In this document: positions 41,736-50,325 of the stretch, piece by piece
Numbering within the stretch: the first letter of the stretch is position 1
How the letters are laid out: every line of letters starts with the position of its first letter
From: [Enterobacter] lignolyticus SCF1
GTDB lineage: Bacteria; Pseudomonadota; Gammaproteobacteria; Enterobacterales; Enterobacteriaceae
NCBI RefSeq assembly: GCF_000164865.1
Contig: NC_014618.1
Coordinates: 4,030,001 to 4,094,000, forward strand
Length of the DNA stretch: 64,000 nucleotides
Reading direction: 5' to 3'
The notes under the pieces: model-generated
What the model was told of the DNA's origin: nothing
The model's database searches: none
Seen by the model: the letters and a program-made list of their open reading frames with translations, nothing else
Position numbers and translations under genes: made by a program

Positions 41736-44276
41736 TTACGGTTTAAGATGCAGAATCTCCTGCGATTCTTTATGGGCGTTCACCTCCTGCGGCGTCAGCC
41801 ACAGGGGTTTACGACCAAAGGTTTCGTACATTTTCAGCTGGTCGTCATAGTGTTTATCAACTGTGCCGTTCGGCGCGACGAACCCGCTCTGGCCGGGAGC
41901 AACAACATCCCACGCCAGCACCGGCGTTTTCTGTCCCGCCGGAGAGAAGACAATCATGTCGTTTTCCGTTCCGCGGTTCTGATACTCCGCCTGATGCCTG
42001 GCCTCCTGCGGCGCGGCCTGCGGTACGCCAAAGAAGTTATTGGCGCGGAAGGTCAGCGCCATGGCTGGCGTTTTCCACTGGCTGATATCCGTACCGTAGC
42101 GTGCGCAGAGCGTCTGCCATGCCTCCTGCAACGCCTCGAGAATTACCGCCTGCTGCGATTTTCCGCCAAACAGATCGACCGCTTGCCCGATCGCCGAACG
42201 GTCGCCCTGCAGCGCCTCGTAGAGAATTTTCGCGCCGACGCTGATGTTGAGCGACCCGGTAGGCCCATCCTGCGTTGTTTCATACCCGCTGGCGCCGTAC
42301 CACTGGTTAAACGGCGCAGGGACGGCGGCGACCACGGTCTTCTTCAGCATGCTGGTAAGCCAGGCATTGAGAATAGCGGAGCCCGGCTGCTGCAGCGTTT
42401 TGCCATCGGCAGCCAGCCGGTTTTGACCATCCCAGCGGCTGAGCAGGCTCACCATCTGCTGACGCGGATCGCTTTGCGGCAGCGACGCCGTCGCCCCCTG
42501 CAACGCAGGCAGGAACAGGCGCAGGTTGAGATCCTGACGGCTGGTTTTTCCGATCAGATCCCATGCCTGTTCATAGGTAAACGTCGGCTGCTTATCGATA
42601 AGCCGGGCTATCTCGGTCACACGATCGGCCCCGCCCCACAGGAAGGCGAACAGATCGGAAGCCGGATAGTTCTGCTGCGGCGCGTTGTTCCAGTTGGCGA
42701 TATAGCCCGATGCCGGGTTATACACCTTCGGGTTCAGCGCAAACGGCAATACCCCCTGCCAGTCCCATTTTCCGGTCCCCGGTACCGGCAGACGCGGGTC
42801 GTGTCCGGGCTGGCGCTGCGGGTATGCGCCGGTATGCACATAGCCGATGTTGCCGTTGACGTCGGCGTAATACCAGTTGATGGTCAGCGCCTGCTTCGCC
42901 GCCTGCTGCGTCCACTCCTGCCAGTTTTTAGCCTTCATCTGGTGCGTCCACGCCAGCAGCGAGGCGACCTCTTTACCGTCCCATGCCCGCGCTTTGGCAT
43001 AAGCGGTGTGCGTGGCGGGGTCGGTTTTAATGACGTTGCCATGCACCGTACGATACACGGTGAAATCCACCGCCTGGGCGTCTTTTACGTTAATCACCTC
43101 ATCGCGGCTGAGCATTTTCACCCACTGCCCATTATGCAGGTAATAACCCGGTTTTTTGTCCGACAGCTGTTCAGCGAAAATGTCGACATCATCGCCAAAA
43201 CCGGCGGTAGATCCCCATGAAATCGCGCCATTGTGGCCAAAAACCAGCCCCGGATATGCAAACGGCGTATTGCCGGTCACATCATACCCCGCGCCGTGCA
43301 GGCCGATGCCGTAGGTGTACGCCGGGGCATACCAGCCAAACTGCGGGCCGTTAACCATGATCGCTTTTGCATCCTGCGCTTTGCTTTTGCCGATCACCCA
43401 CATGTTGCTGGTCGTCGGGTAGCCCGCCAGGCCGTTAGCGCCGCTGCGGGCAAACTGTGCGGCGATAGTGGCGCGGTTTTGCGTCGCCGTCAGCGCCAGC
43501 AGCGCGCCGTCATCGCCTTTCGCCAGACGCTCCAGCATCGGTGGCGATTGATCGTAGCGCGGCAGCAGCGCCGCAGTTTGCGTTTTGTTAAGGTCGAATG
43601 TCAGCGGATAGCGGCTTTCCTGCGGCGCGATGGTGGTGGGAGCATTCGGGTTTACCAGCCATTTCAGCTGGTTAAATACCGCCATGCCCTGCTTCGCGCC
43701 GTACTTATCCTTCAGCGCCGTCAGCAGCGCAAGGTTATCGATCTCGCTGGTGCTGTCCGAAAAGCGGTTCGCCATGGTGCCGACAAACACCATCGCCACA
43801 TCAAAGGGTTGCCAGTGCTGGGGTTTGAAGCCAAAGGTAGTGAACTGCTTTGGCATCAGCGTGTCAGGATGGCGGTTCACCTCGTCAATCCAGGCGTTCA
43901 TACCATCGGCATAGCCCTGGAGGATTGCCTTATCTTCCGCCGGCAGCGCGGCGATTTGCGCGTGAATCGATGCGGGCCAGTAGTTCTGGCGAATGTCCTT
44001 GTCAAAATTCAGATACTGGCTGCCCAGCACCTCCGAGACCGTTCCCTGGGTACTGCGACGCGCCATCTCCATCTGAAATAAGCGATCCTGCGCCACCACG
44101 TAGCCATACCCATAAAACAGGTTATGCGTGGTGCTGGCGTAAATGTGCGGCATTCCATACTCATCACGAACGATCTTCACCTCTGCGGCGGGACTCTCCG
44201 CCAGCGCCGACAGGCTCAGACTGCAGGTCAGGGCAACAGCAATACCGTTCACGATCATACTTTTTCTGTTTTTCAT
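41736..44276 (-). CDS. pac: Penicillin G acylase (penicillin amidase) precursor
   Basis: This is an 846-aa precursor, the same length as E. coli W Pac. It has a signal peptide (residues 1-26, ALA|ES), the alpha chain, a linker peptide and the beta chain beginning at the catalytic Ser290 (TTS-NMWVIGKSKA). The enzyme is a periplasmic Ntn hydrolase that self-cleaves and hydrolyses phenylacetyl amides, including penicillin G, releasing phenylacetic acid. Substrate-site regions such as MANRFSDSTSEIDN and QFGWYAPAYTYG are intact. AGAGGATACA precedes the ATG. In E. coli W pac accompanies hpa genes; hpa lies 14 kb away here. Confidence 0.96.
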   Translation of the reverse strand: MKNRKSMIVNGIAVALTCSLSLSALAESPAAEVKIVRDEYGMPHIYASTTHNLFYGYGYVVAQDRLFQMEMARRSTQGTVSEVLGSQYLNFDKDIRQNYWPASIHAQIAALPAEDKAILQGYADGMNAWIDEVNRHPDTLMPKQFTTFGFKPQHWQPFDVAMVFVGTMANRFSDSTSEIDNLALLTALKDKYGAKQGMAVFNQLKWLVNPNAPTTIAPQESRYPLTFDLNKTQTAALLPRYDQSPPMLERLAKGDDGALLALTATQNRATIAAQFARSGANGLAGYPTTSNMWVIGKSKAQDAKAIMVNGPQFGWYAPAYTYGIGLHGAGYDVTGNTPFAYPGLVFGHNGAISWGSTAGFGDDVDIFAEQLSDKKPGYYLHNGQWVKMLSRDEVINVKDAQAVDFTVYRTVHGNVIKTDPATHTAYAKARAWDGKEVASLLAWTHQMKAKNWQEWTQQAAKQALTINWYYADVNGNIGYVHTGAYPQRQPGHDPRLPVPGTGKWDWQGVLPFALNPKVYNPASGYIANWNNAPQQNYPASDLFAFLWGGADRVTEIARLIDKQPTFTYEQAWDLIGKTSRQDLNLRLFLPALQGATASLPQSDPRQQMVSLLSRWDGQNRLAADGKTLQQPGSAILNAWLTSMLKKTVVAAVPAPFNQWYGASGYETTQDGPTGSLNISVGAKILYEALQGDRSAIGQAVDLFGGKSQQAVILEALQEAWQTLCARYGTDISQWKTPAMALTFRANNFFGVPQAAPQEARHQAEYQNRGTENDMIVFSPAGQKTPVLAWDVVAPGQSGFVAPNGTVDKHYDDQLKMYETFGRKPLWLTPQEVNAHKESQEILHLKP

Positions 44277-44298
44277 TGTATCCTCTTGCAGGTGTATG

Positions 44299-44328
44299 AT
44301 TAGCGACTTGATACTAGCAACAGGTCAA
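44299..44328 (-). promoter_or_regulatory. Candidate pac promoter
   Basis: On the minus strand TTGACC (44323-44328), 18 bp and GCTAAT (44299-44304) form a plausible sigma-70 promoter just before the pac ribosome-binding site. A TGTGAGGGTGATAAC sequence at about 44366-44380 could be a weak CRP site at -60. Confidence 0.45.
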
Positions 44329-44468
44329 TGTTTATCCAGAAACATGATTTAGTTTCTCTGCGAATTGTGAGGGTGATAACTAATTAATGATTCAATTAAG
44401 TTAATAAATTAATTATTTGAGAATCATTTAATAACCCGAAAAACAAAGGTAAAAAGCGCTCTGGCCCC

Positions 44469-44484
44469 GGTGAGCTTCATCACA
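44469..44484. promoter_or_regulatory. CRP site between pac and xapA
   Basis: GGTGAGCTTCATCACA matches TGTGA-N6-TCACA at 9 of 10 positions. It lies about 190 bp upstream of pac and 177 bp upstream of xapA. Both pac and xap genes are subject to catabolite control in E. coli, so it may serve either or both. The whole 44277-44660 gap is AT-rich at 44330-44450 and holds no convincing gene. Confidence 0.65.
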
Positions 44485-44660
44485 GTTCCTGGCAACCGTT
44501 AATCCTCTGGCAGCCCCATCAATACGCCTAACCTCTTGATATTTCATCCACCCAGCGCTCATCAATACAAAACCCGAATCAATCCCCGCGTTAATCATAT
44601 TGGAACCCCAATCGTTGCCCTTCGAGAATAAGCGCAAACCACGCTATGAAGGAGCGCCTG

Positions 44661-45494
44661 ATGTCCCGTTCGATGTTTAACGATGCCCCGTATGAAGCCG
44701 CCGAGATCCTGCGCGGCGCAAAACCCGGCTTCGCGCCGCGTATGGCGATGATCCTCGGCTCCGGCCTCGGCGTACTGGCCGACAGGCTGGAAAACAAAAC
44801 CGTCATCTCGTATGAAGAGCTGCCGGGCTTTCCGGTCAGCACCGTCATCGGCCACGCCGGTGAGGTGGTGATGGGCAGCCTGCACGGCGTCGACCTGCTG
44901 TGCATGAAGGGCCGCGGCCATTTCTATGAGGGCGTCGGGATGGGCATCATGACCCACGCGGTGCGCACCTTTAAGCTGCTCGGCTGCGAATTCATGTTCT
45001 GCACCAATGCCGCCGGTTCGCTGAATACCGATATCCCGGCTGGTTCGCTGGTGGCGCTGAGCGACCACATCAACACCATGCCGTCGACGCCGCTGGTCGG
45101 CCCGAACGACGAGCGTTTCGGCCCGCGCTTCTTCAGCCTTGCCAACGCCTATGACCGCGATCTGCGCCAGCAGCTGCACGCCACCGCCCGCGAGCTGAAC
45201 CTGCCGCTGCACGACGGGGTCTTTGTCTCCTACCCCGGCCCCAACTTCGAGACCGCAGCGGAAATTCGCATGATGCAAAACTTGGGCGGTGACGTGGTAG
45301 GCATGTCGGTGGTGCCGGAAGTCATTGTCGCCCGCCACTGCGGCCTGAAGGTGCTGGCGGTCTCCGCCATTACCAACATGGCGGAGGGGCTGAGCGACGT
45401 GGAGCTGTCCCATGAGCAGACGCTGAAGTGCGCCGCCATGGTGACCGACGACTTTATCCGTCTGATAAGCCAGTTCGTGAAGAACTGCCGCTGA
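44661..45494 (+). CDS. xapA: XapA, xanthosine phosphorylase (purine nucleoside phosphorylase II)
   Basis: XapA phosphorolyses xanthosine, guanosine and inosine. It is a trimeric PNP of 277 aa, as in E. coli XapA. The phosphate site ILGSGLG is near residue 32, and GHAGE, CMKGRGHFYEG, FCTNAAGSL, SYPGPNFETAAEIRM and VSAITNMAEGL follow the family pattern. The ATG at 44661 has GGAG upstream; an earlier ATG at 44646 overlaps that ribosome-binding site. It is the first gene of an operon with an MFS transporter. Confidence 0.93.
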   Translation: MSRSMFNDAPYEAAEILRGAKPGFAPRMAMILGSGLGVLADRLENKTVISYEELPGFPVSTVIGHAGEVVMGSLHGVDLLCMKGRGHFYEGVGMGIMTHAVRTFKLLGCEFMFCTNAAGSLNTDIPAGSLVALSDHINTMPSTPLVGPNDERFGPRFFSLANAYDRDLRQQLHATARELNLPLHDGVFVSYPGPNFETAAEIRMMQNLGGDVVGMSVVPEVIVARHCGLKVLAVSAITNMAEGLSDVELSHEQTLKCAAMVTDDFIRLISQFVKNCR

Positions 45495-45538
45495 CCCAAA
45501 GCCACAGGCGGGCAGCGCGCCCGCCAGGAGAACCGCAG

Positions 45539-46741
45539 ATGCCAGAAAACTACTCCCGCGGCAGCCTGAATGCCATCTCGTACCTGAGCTACTATTTTGT
45601 CGGCGCGCTGGTGTCGACCCTGGGCATCGTCCTTGGGCCGCTGTGCGCCGCCTTTCATAAGGACCCGAGCTTTATCGGCCAGGTCTTCACGCTGATGAAT
45701 ATCGGCATGTTCGTACCAATCATGCTCGGCGGGCTGCTGATGAAAAAATGGGGGCTGCAAAAGCCGCTGGCGGTCGCGGCGCTGCTCACTCTCGTCATCA
45801 GCGTCGCGCTGTTCGCCGCCCCGACGCTCACGATGTTCAGCGTCGCCGTCGCGGTGATTGGCGCCTGCGGCGGCATCTTTATGACCATCGGCAGCTATCT
45901 GGTGGTACGCATCAACCCGGATGAGAAAAGCCGCTCGTCAAGCCTGATTTTTACCGACTTTTTCTTCAGCCTCGCGGGGGCGACGCTCTCCTTCCTGCTG
46001 GCATGGATGTTCAAACTCGGCGCCAGCTGGATGGCGATGTACGCCATTATGGGCGCTCTGGGCGTACTGATGCTGCTGCTGGTGCTGCGCGCCCGCTTCC
46101 CGAGCGCGGAGGCTCAGCCTCACGACGCGCGGCATGCCGACGCCGCCGTCGCGGAGCCGTGGGGAATGTCGGTATGGCTTATCTGCCTGGCGCTGTTTTT
46201 GTTCCTGCTGGCGGAGCCGATTTTCACCATGTGGACGCCGGGGTATCTGCAGTCGCGCTTTGCGATGCTGCCCGAGCAGGCGGCGCTGTATACCACCGTG
46301 TACTGGGTTGCCAAAGCCATCGGCCTGTTCCTCAACCAGTTTACGGTGAAGTGGATGAAGCTGCGCACCTTCCTGCTGATTTGCACCCTGGTCGGCATGG
46401 CGTCGGTCACGCTGATTACCAACAGCGCCAATGGCACGCTGATTCTGCTCGCCTGCGGCGCCTTCGGTTTCTTTAACTCCGGCCTGTTCTCCGGGTTGAT
46501 GAGCTACGGTTCGCTGCAGGTCAGCCGCAGCTCGCCGACGCTGATTTCCGCGCTGCTCACCTGCGGCACCGTCGGTACGCTGCTGTTCGCCAGCGTCTCA
46601 TCGCTGGTCAACGGCCGGTTTGGCCTGCACGGGGCGGTCAATGCCGCAACCGTCGCCTACGGCCTGCTGCTGCTGACGCTTTTGGCCGCCGTACTGCGCA
46701 GCAAAGCGGAGCGCCTGCACCAGACCGCCGCCGCGGTTTGA
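45539..46741 (+). CDS. TsgA-like MFS transporter in the xap operon
   Basis: This 400-aa major facilitator has 12 predicted membrane segments, starting MPENYSRGSLNAISYLSYYF. Its N-terminal SYYFVGALVSTLGIVLG, FTLMNIGMFVP, GGIFMTIGSYLVV and FTDFFFSLAG resemble TsgA rather than the NHS-type XapB. AGGAG precedes the ATG at 45539, 44 bp after xapA. Since it sits between xapA and a XapR-like regulator it probably imports purine nucleosides such as xanthosine, in place of XapB; this is inference from position. Confidence 0.82.
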   Translation: MPENYSRGSLNAISYLSYYFVGALVSTLGIVLGPLCAAFHKDPSFIGQVFTLMNIGMFVPIMLGGLLMKKWGLQKPLAVAALLTLVISVALFAAPTLTMFSVAVAVIGACGGIFMTIGSYLVVRINPDEKSRSSSLIFTDFFFSLAGATLSFLLAWMFKLGASWMAMYAIMGALGVLMLLLVLRARFPSAEAQPHDARHADAAVAEPWGMSVWLICLALFLFLLAEPIFTMWTPGYLQSRFAMLPEQAALYTTVYWVAKAIGLFLNQFTVKWMKLRTFLLICTLVGMASVTLITNSANGTLILLACGAFGFFNSGLFSGLMSYGSLQVSRSSPTLISALLTCGTVGTLLFASVSSLVNGRFGLHGAVNAATVAYGLLLLTLLAAVLRSKAERLHQTAAAV

Positions 46742-46765
46742 CAGGCCCGGGAGAGGGAGGCAAAA

Positions 46766-47698
46766 ATGGTCGCACCCTCTCCTTATCTGACGACACGCAT
46801 GACCGACCCTCAGGCCATTAGCCGCATCCGCCTGCGCATGCTGCGCTATTTTCAGGTGCTCGCCGACGAGCTGCATTTTGGCCGCGCCGCCGCCAGGCTC
46901 AACATCTCCCAGCCGCCGCTCAGTATGCAGATCAAAGAGCTGGAGGAGATCCTCGAGGTGGATCTGTTCGAGCGCTCAAGCCGCAGGGTGGTGCTGACCC
47001 ACGCCGGGAAAGTGCTGAAAACCGAGGTCGACCGCCTGCTCAGCGCCACCGAGCAGTCGCTGAACTACGTCCGGCAGATTGGCCGCAGCGAAAAGCAGCA
47101 TATCAATATCGGCATTATCGGCAGCGCGATATGGGGCACGCTGCTCACCCGGCTGAAGGCTTTTCGCGAGCACAACCCGGACGTCAACTGGACGCTCACC
47201 GAGCTTTCCCAGCAGCAGCAAATCGAGGCGCTGCGCGCGCGCACCATCGACATCGCCATCAACCGCAACGTGATCCCCTGCGTGGCGGCGAATATCCGCT
47301 GCCAGCTGATTTCCCGCGAAGCGATGCGCCTCGCCGTGCATGAGCACGACCCGCTGGCGCGCCGTCGCCGGGTGTCGCTGGCCGAACTGGCCCAGCGGCC
47401 GTTTATTTCGCTGTCGTTCAGCCGGGGGGATTTTGCCCGTCAGGTGAATGACGCCTGCGTGGAGCACGGCTTTCACCCGCTCATCGTCCAGCAGGTCTTT
47501 GAGCCGCAAACCGTGCTGGCGCTGGTGAGCGCAGGAAACGGCGTCGCGCTGCTGCCGGAAACCTGCGCCCTGATCCACTGGCCGGGCGTGACGTTTGTGA
47601 CGCTGGAAGAGACCATTCCCGCCGATCTCTACGCCCTATGGTATGACGAGCCGCTACCGGAGGTGTTCAGCCGCCTGCTTACGGCGCTGCGCGGCTGA
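46766..47698 (+). CDS. LysR-type regulator, XapR-like
   Basis: This 310-aa LysR-family activator has an N-terminal winged helix (LRYFQVLADELHFGRAAARL, NISQPPLSMQIKELE) and an effector domain with INIGIIGSAIWGTLL and the XapR-like EPQTVLALVSAGNGVALLP. It follows the transporter by 24 bp on the same strand, as in xapABR. GGAGG precedes the ATG. It probably activates the operon in response to xanthosine or another nucleoside. Its 3' end overlaps the convergent dehydrogenase gene by 20 bp. Confidence 0.87.
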   Translation: MVAPSPYLTTRMTDPQAISRIRLRMLRYFQVLADELHFGRAAARLNISQPPLSMQIKELEEILEVDLFERSSRRVVLTHAGKVLKTEVDRLLSATEQSLNYVRQIGRSEKQHINIGIIGSAIWGTLLTRLKAFREHNPDVNWTLTELSQQQQIEALRARTIDIAINRNVIPCVAANIRCQLISREAMRLAVHEHDPLARRRRVSLAELAQRPFISLSFSRGDFARQVNDACVEHGFHPLIVQQVFEPQTVLALVSAGNGVALLPETCALIHWPGVTFVTLEETIPADLYALWYDEPLPEVFSRLLTALRG

Positions 47699-48698
47699 GC
47701 GCGACGATGTCGTCGTACAGGGAGCGGCTTATCGTCACGCCCTCCCGCTCGCTGCGCTGTCGCGCGAGGAAGCGTCGCTCCCCCGGCAGCCGCGCGCCCT
47801 GGGCCTGCAGTTCGCTAAACATGCGCTCTGCCCGCGCCAGGTGGTCTGCGGCCGCATCGCCAAGAAACCGCGCAGGATCGAGCGCCAGAACCAGCTCGCC
47901 GCCGTACGGCGCCCCGCCTGCGCCCTCATCCCACGCCAGCGATTCGGCGCTGGTCATATCGCCGATAAGCGGCCCGGCGATAAGCTCGACCATCGCGGCC
48001 AGCGCCGAACCTTTGTGCCCGCCGAAGGGGAGCATGGCCCCCTCCAGCACCGCCTGAGGGTCGGTGGTCGGCAGCCCTTCCCGGTCGATTCCCCACCCCG
48101 GCGGCAGCGGCGTGCCGCTTCTCAGGTGTAGCTGGATCTCCCCGCGCGCCGCCGCGCTGGTCGCCATATCAAAAATAAAGGGCGGCTTCCCTGCGCGCGG
48201 CCAGCCGAACGCCAGCGGATTGGTGCCGAACAGCGGGCGGATGCCTCCGGCCGGGGCCACCCATGCATGGCTCGGGGTACAGGCGATCCCCACCAGCCCG
48301 GCCTGCGTGAGCGGCTCCACATCGGCAAACAGCGCCGAATAGTGGACGCAGCGGTTAATCGCCAGCGCCGCGATACCGTTCGCCCGCGCTTTTTCAATCA
48401 GCAGCGGCAGCGCGCGGGCATAGGCCAGCAGCGAGCAGGCGCCCCGGGCGTCGGCCCGGACGATGGCCGGGGCGTGGTCAAACACCACCGGCAGCGCCTC
48501 TCCCGATATTTTGCCTTTACGCCGCGTCCCGACAATCCCCAGCAGCCGCCACAGACCGTGGGAGGCGCAGCCATCGCGCTCCCCGGCCGTGACGTTATCG
48601 GCGATGCTCGCCGCATGGGCATCGTTAAATCCGTTCTCCCTGAGCACCCGGCAGGACAGCGCGTAAGCCTCTGCCAGCGAGAGCGTGACGGTTTCCAT
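47679..48698 (-). CDS. Malate/L-lactate dehydrogenase-family reductase, probable pyrroline-2-carboxylate reductase
   Basis: This 339-aa NAD(P)-dependent enzyme is of the Ldh/YlbC/DpkA family, with the conserved SHG at 46-48 (DGCASHGLWR), RCVHYSALFADVE, PLFGTNPLAFGWPR and GGHKGSALAAMVEL. In hydroxyproline clusters this family supplies Delta1-pyrroline-2-carboxylate (or piperideine-2-carboxylate) reductase (LhpD/DpkA), making L-proline. It is the last gene of the left arm of the hydroxyproline island, 14 bp after the permease. AAGGAG lies before the ATG. The exact substrate is inference. Confidence 0.8.
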   Translation of the reverse strand: METVTLSLAEAYALSCRVLRENGFNDAHAASIADNVTAGERDGCASHGLWRLLGIVGTRRKGKISGEALPVVFDHAPAIVRADARGACSLLAYARALPLLIEKARANGIAALAINRCVHYSALFADVEPLTQAGLVGIACTPSHAWVAPAGGIRPLFGTNPLAFGWPRAGKPPFIFDMATSAAARGEIQLHLRSGTPLPPGWGIDREGLPTTDPQAVLEGAMLPFGGHKGSALAAMVELIAGPLIGDMTSAESLAWDEGAGGAPYGGELVLALDPARFLGDAAADHLARAERMFSELQAQGARLPGERRFLARQRSEREGVTISRSLYDDIVALSRAAP

Positions 48699-48712
48699 GA
48701 CGGACTCCTTTT

Positions 48713-50314
48713 TTACTCTTCTTCATCGCCGGTAAAATTCGCCTGGGGCAGACAGGTGCGCGCCCCCCAGTAGTAAATCCCCAGCGACATCGCCGCCACG
48801 ACCACCGTATCCCAGGGATGGGCAATCGCGCCGATTCCCCCGAAGCTGCCAAGCCAGGAGAACAGCATAATCAGGGCATAAAAGGCGATGAGCCACAGCG
48901 AGGATTTCACCTGCTGGGCGAGGCTGACGGTATGAACCGGCACCTTGTTCTTGCACAGGATGTACACCACAAACATCACGATTTGCAGCCCGAGCAGCCA
49001 CGACAGCGTTCCCCAGCCGGACCAGAAAACGATCAGCGCCGAAATAACAAACGACAGCGGGCCGACGACGGCAAAGCCGCGGACGCGGAACGGGCGCGGC
49101 AAATCCGGCGCGTTACGGCGCAGACCCGCCGCCGTCACCGGCGCGATGGCGTAGCTGAGCACCAGCGCCGCCGAGACCACGCTGATAAGCTGCTCCCACG
49201 ACGGAAACGGCAGCGTCCAGAAAATCGATAAGCCAAACGTCAGCCACAGCGCCGGGCGGGGAATGCCGGACTCTTTATCGATATGGGTGAAAGATTTAAA
49301 AAAGGTGCCCGCTTTCGCCCAGCCGTACACCACCCGCGGCGTGGCGTTCATGTAAATATTGCCGGTGCCGCTTGGCGAGACAATCGCGTCGCTCACCACC
49401 ATAAACGCCAGCCATCCCATCCCGAGGGTAATGGCGATATCACGGTACGGCAGCGAAAACTGCTTACCGATCCCCGCCCAGCCGCCGCTCAGCATCTCCG
49501 TAGGGATGCTGCCGAGAAACGCAATCTGCAGCAGCACGTAAATAATGGTCGACAGCACCACCGACAGGATCAGCGCCACCGGGATGGTGCGCTGCGGGTT
49601 TTGCACTTCGCTGGCGACGGAGATAATCGGCGTCAGGCCGAGATAGGCAAAAATGATCCCACCGGCGCTGATCGCCGCCTCAACGCCGGACATCCCAAAC
49701 GGCGCCACGCCCTGCACATGCAGGTTTTCCGGTTTGAAAAAGGCAAACAGGGTAATAACCACCAGCAGCGGTACCAGAAACTTCAGCACGCTGATGACGT
49801 TATTTGAACGGGCAAAGGTTTTAACGCTGTAGTAGTTCAGGGCGAAGAAAAAGCACAGCAGCAGGAACTGCACCACCCAACCCAGCAGCGTCGGATCGCT
49901 GGAGCCCGGCTGCGTCAGCATCGGGAACCAGGCGGCGGCATACTGCCGGGCGGCGACAATCTCAATGGAGATCAGGCTGGAAAACGCGATAAGCGTGATG
50001 AACCCCAGCAGGTACCCCATCAGCTCGCCGTGAGAAAACACCGGGTAGCGAATAATGCCTCCCGCGCGCGGCAGCGCCGCGCCCAGTTCGCAATACACGA
50101 TGCCCAACAGCAGCACCGCAATACCGCCGATAACCCACGAGGCAATCCCCGCCGGACCGGCGATGGAGGCCACATGGCTGGCGGCGAATAGCCAGCCGGA
50201 GCCAAAAATGGCGCCCAGCCCGATAAACGTCAAATCCGTTAACGTCAGCTGCTTCTTAAACTTCCCCGACTCAACAACGCGGGTTTGCGAATTATGCGTA
50301 GAGTGAATGGTCAT
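48713..50314 (-). CDS. APC-family amino acid permease
   Basis: This 533-aa transporter has about 14 membrane segments and an N-terminal APC signature (LTLTDLTFIGLGAIFGSGWL, ASWVIGGIAVLLLG). It further carries EVQNPQRTIPVALI and DAIVSPSGTGNIY. From its place between the dehydrogenase genes of the hydroxyproline island it most likely imports hydroxyproline or proline betaine-like compounds. The family also contains basic and aromatic amino acid carriers, so specificity is open. It lies 11 bp downstream of the aldehyde dehydrogenase gene. Confidence 0.85.
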   Translation of the reverse strand: MTIHSTHNSQTRVVESGKFKKQLTLTDLTFIGLGAIFGSGWLFAASHVASIAGPAGIASWVIGGIAVLLLGIVYCELGAALPRAGGIIRYPVFSHGELMGYLLGFITLIAFSSLISIEIVAARQYAAAWFPMLTQPGSSDPTLLGWVVQFLLLCFFFALNYYSVKTFARSNNVISVLKFLVPLLVVITLFAFFKPENLHVQGVAPFGMSGVEAAISAGGIIFAYLGLTPIISVASEVQNPQRTIPVALILSVVLSTIIYVLLQIAFLGSIPTEMLSGGWAGIGKQFSLPYRDIAITLGMGWLAFMVVSDAIVSPSGTGNIYMNATPRVVYGWAKAGTFFKSFTHIDKESGIPRPALWLTFGLSIFWTLPFPSWEQLISVVSAALVLSYAIAPVTAAGLRRNAPDLPRPFRVRGFAVVGPLSFVISALIVFWSGWGTLSWLLGLQIVMFVVYILCKNKVPVHTVSLAQQVKSSLWLIAFYALIMLFSWLGSFGGIGAIAHPWDTVVVAAMSLGIYYWGARTCLPQANFTGDEEE

Positions 50315-50325
50315 GATGATGCCCT

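Noticed and set aside
44428..44637. 69-codon minus-strand frame between pac and xapA
   Set aside because: It overlaps the CRP site, has no known relatives and a weak start; treated as intergenic.
45539..46741. Naming the transporter xapB
   Set aside because: Its sequence pattern is TsgA-like and lacks the features of the nucleoside:H+ symporter family, so only its position supports a xap role.
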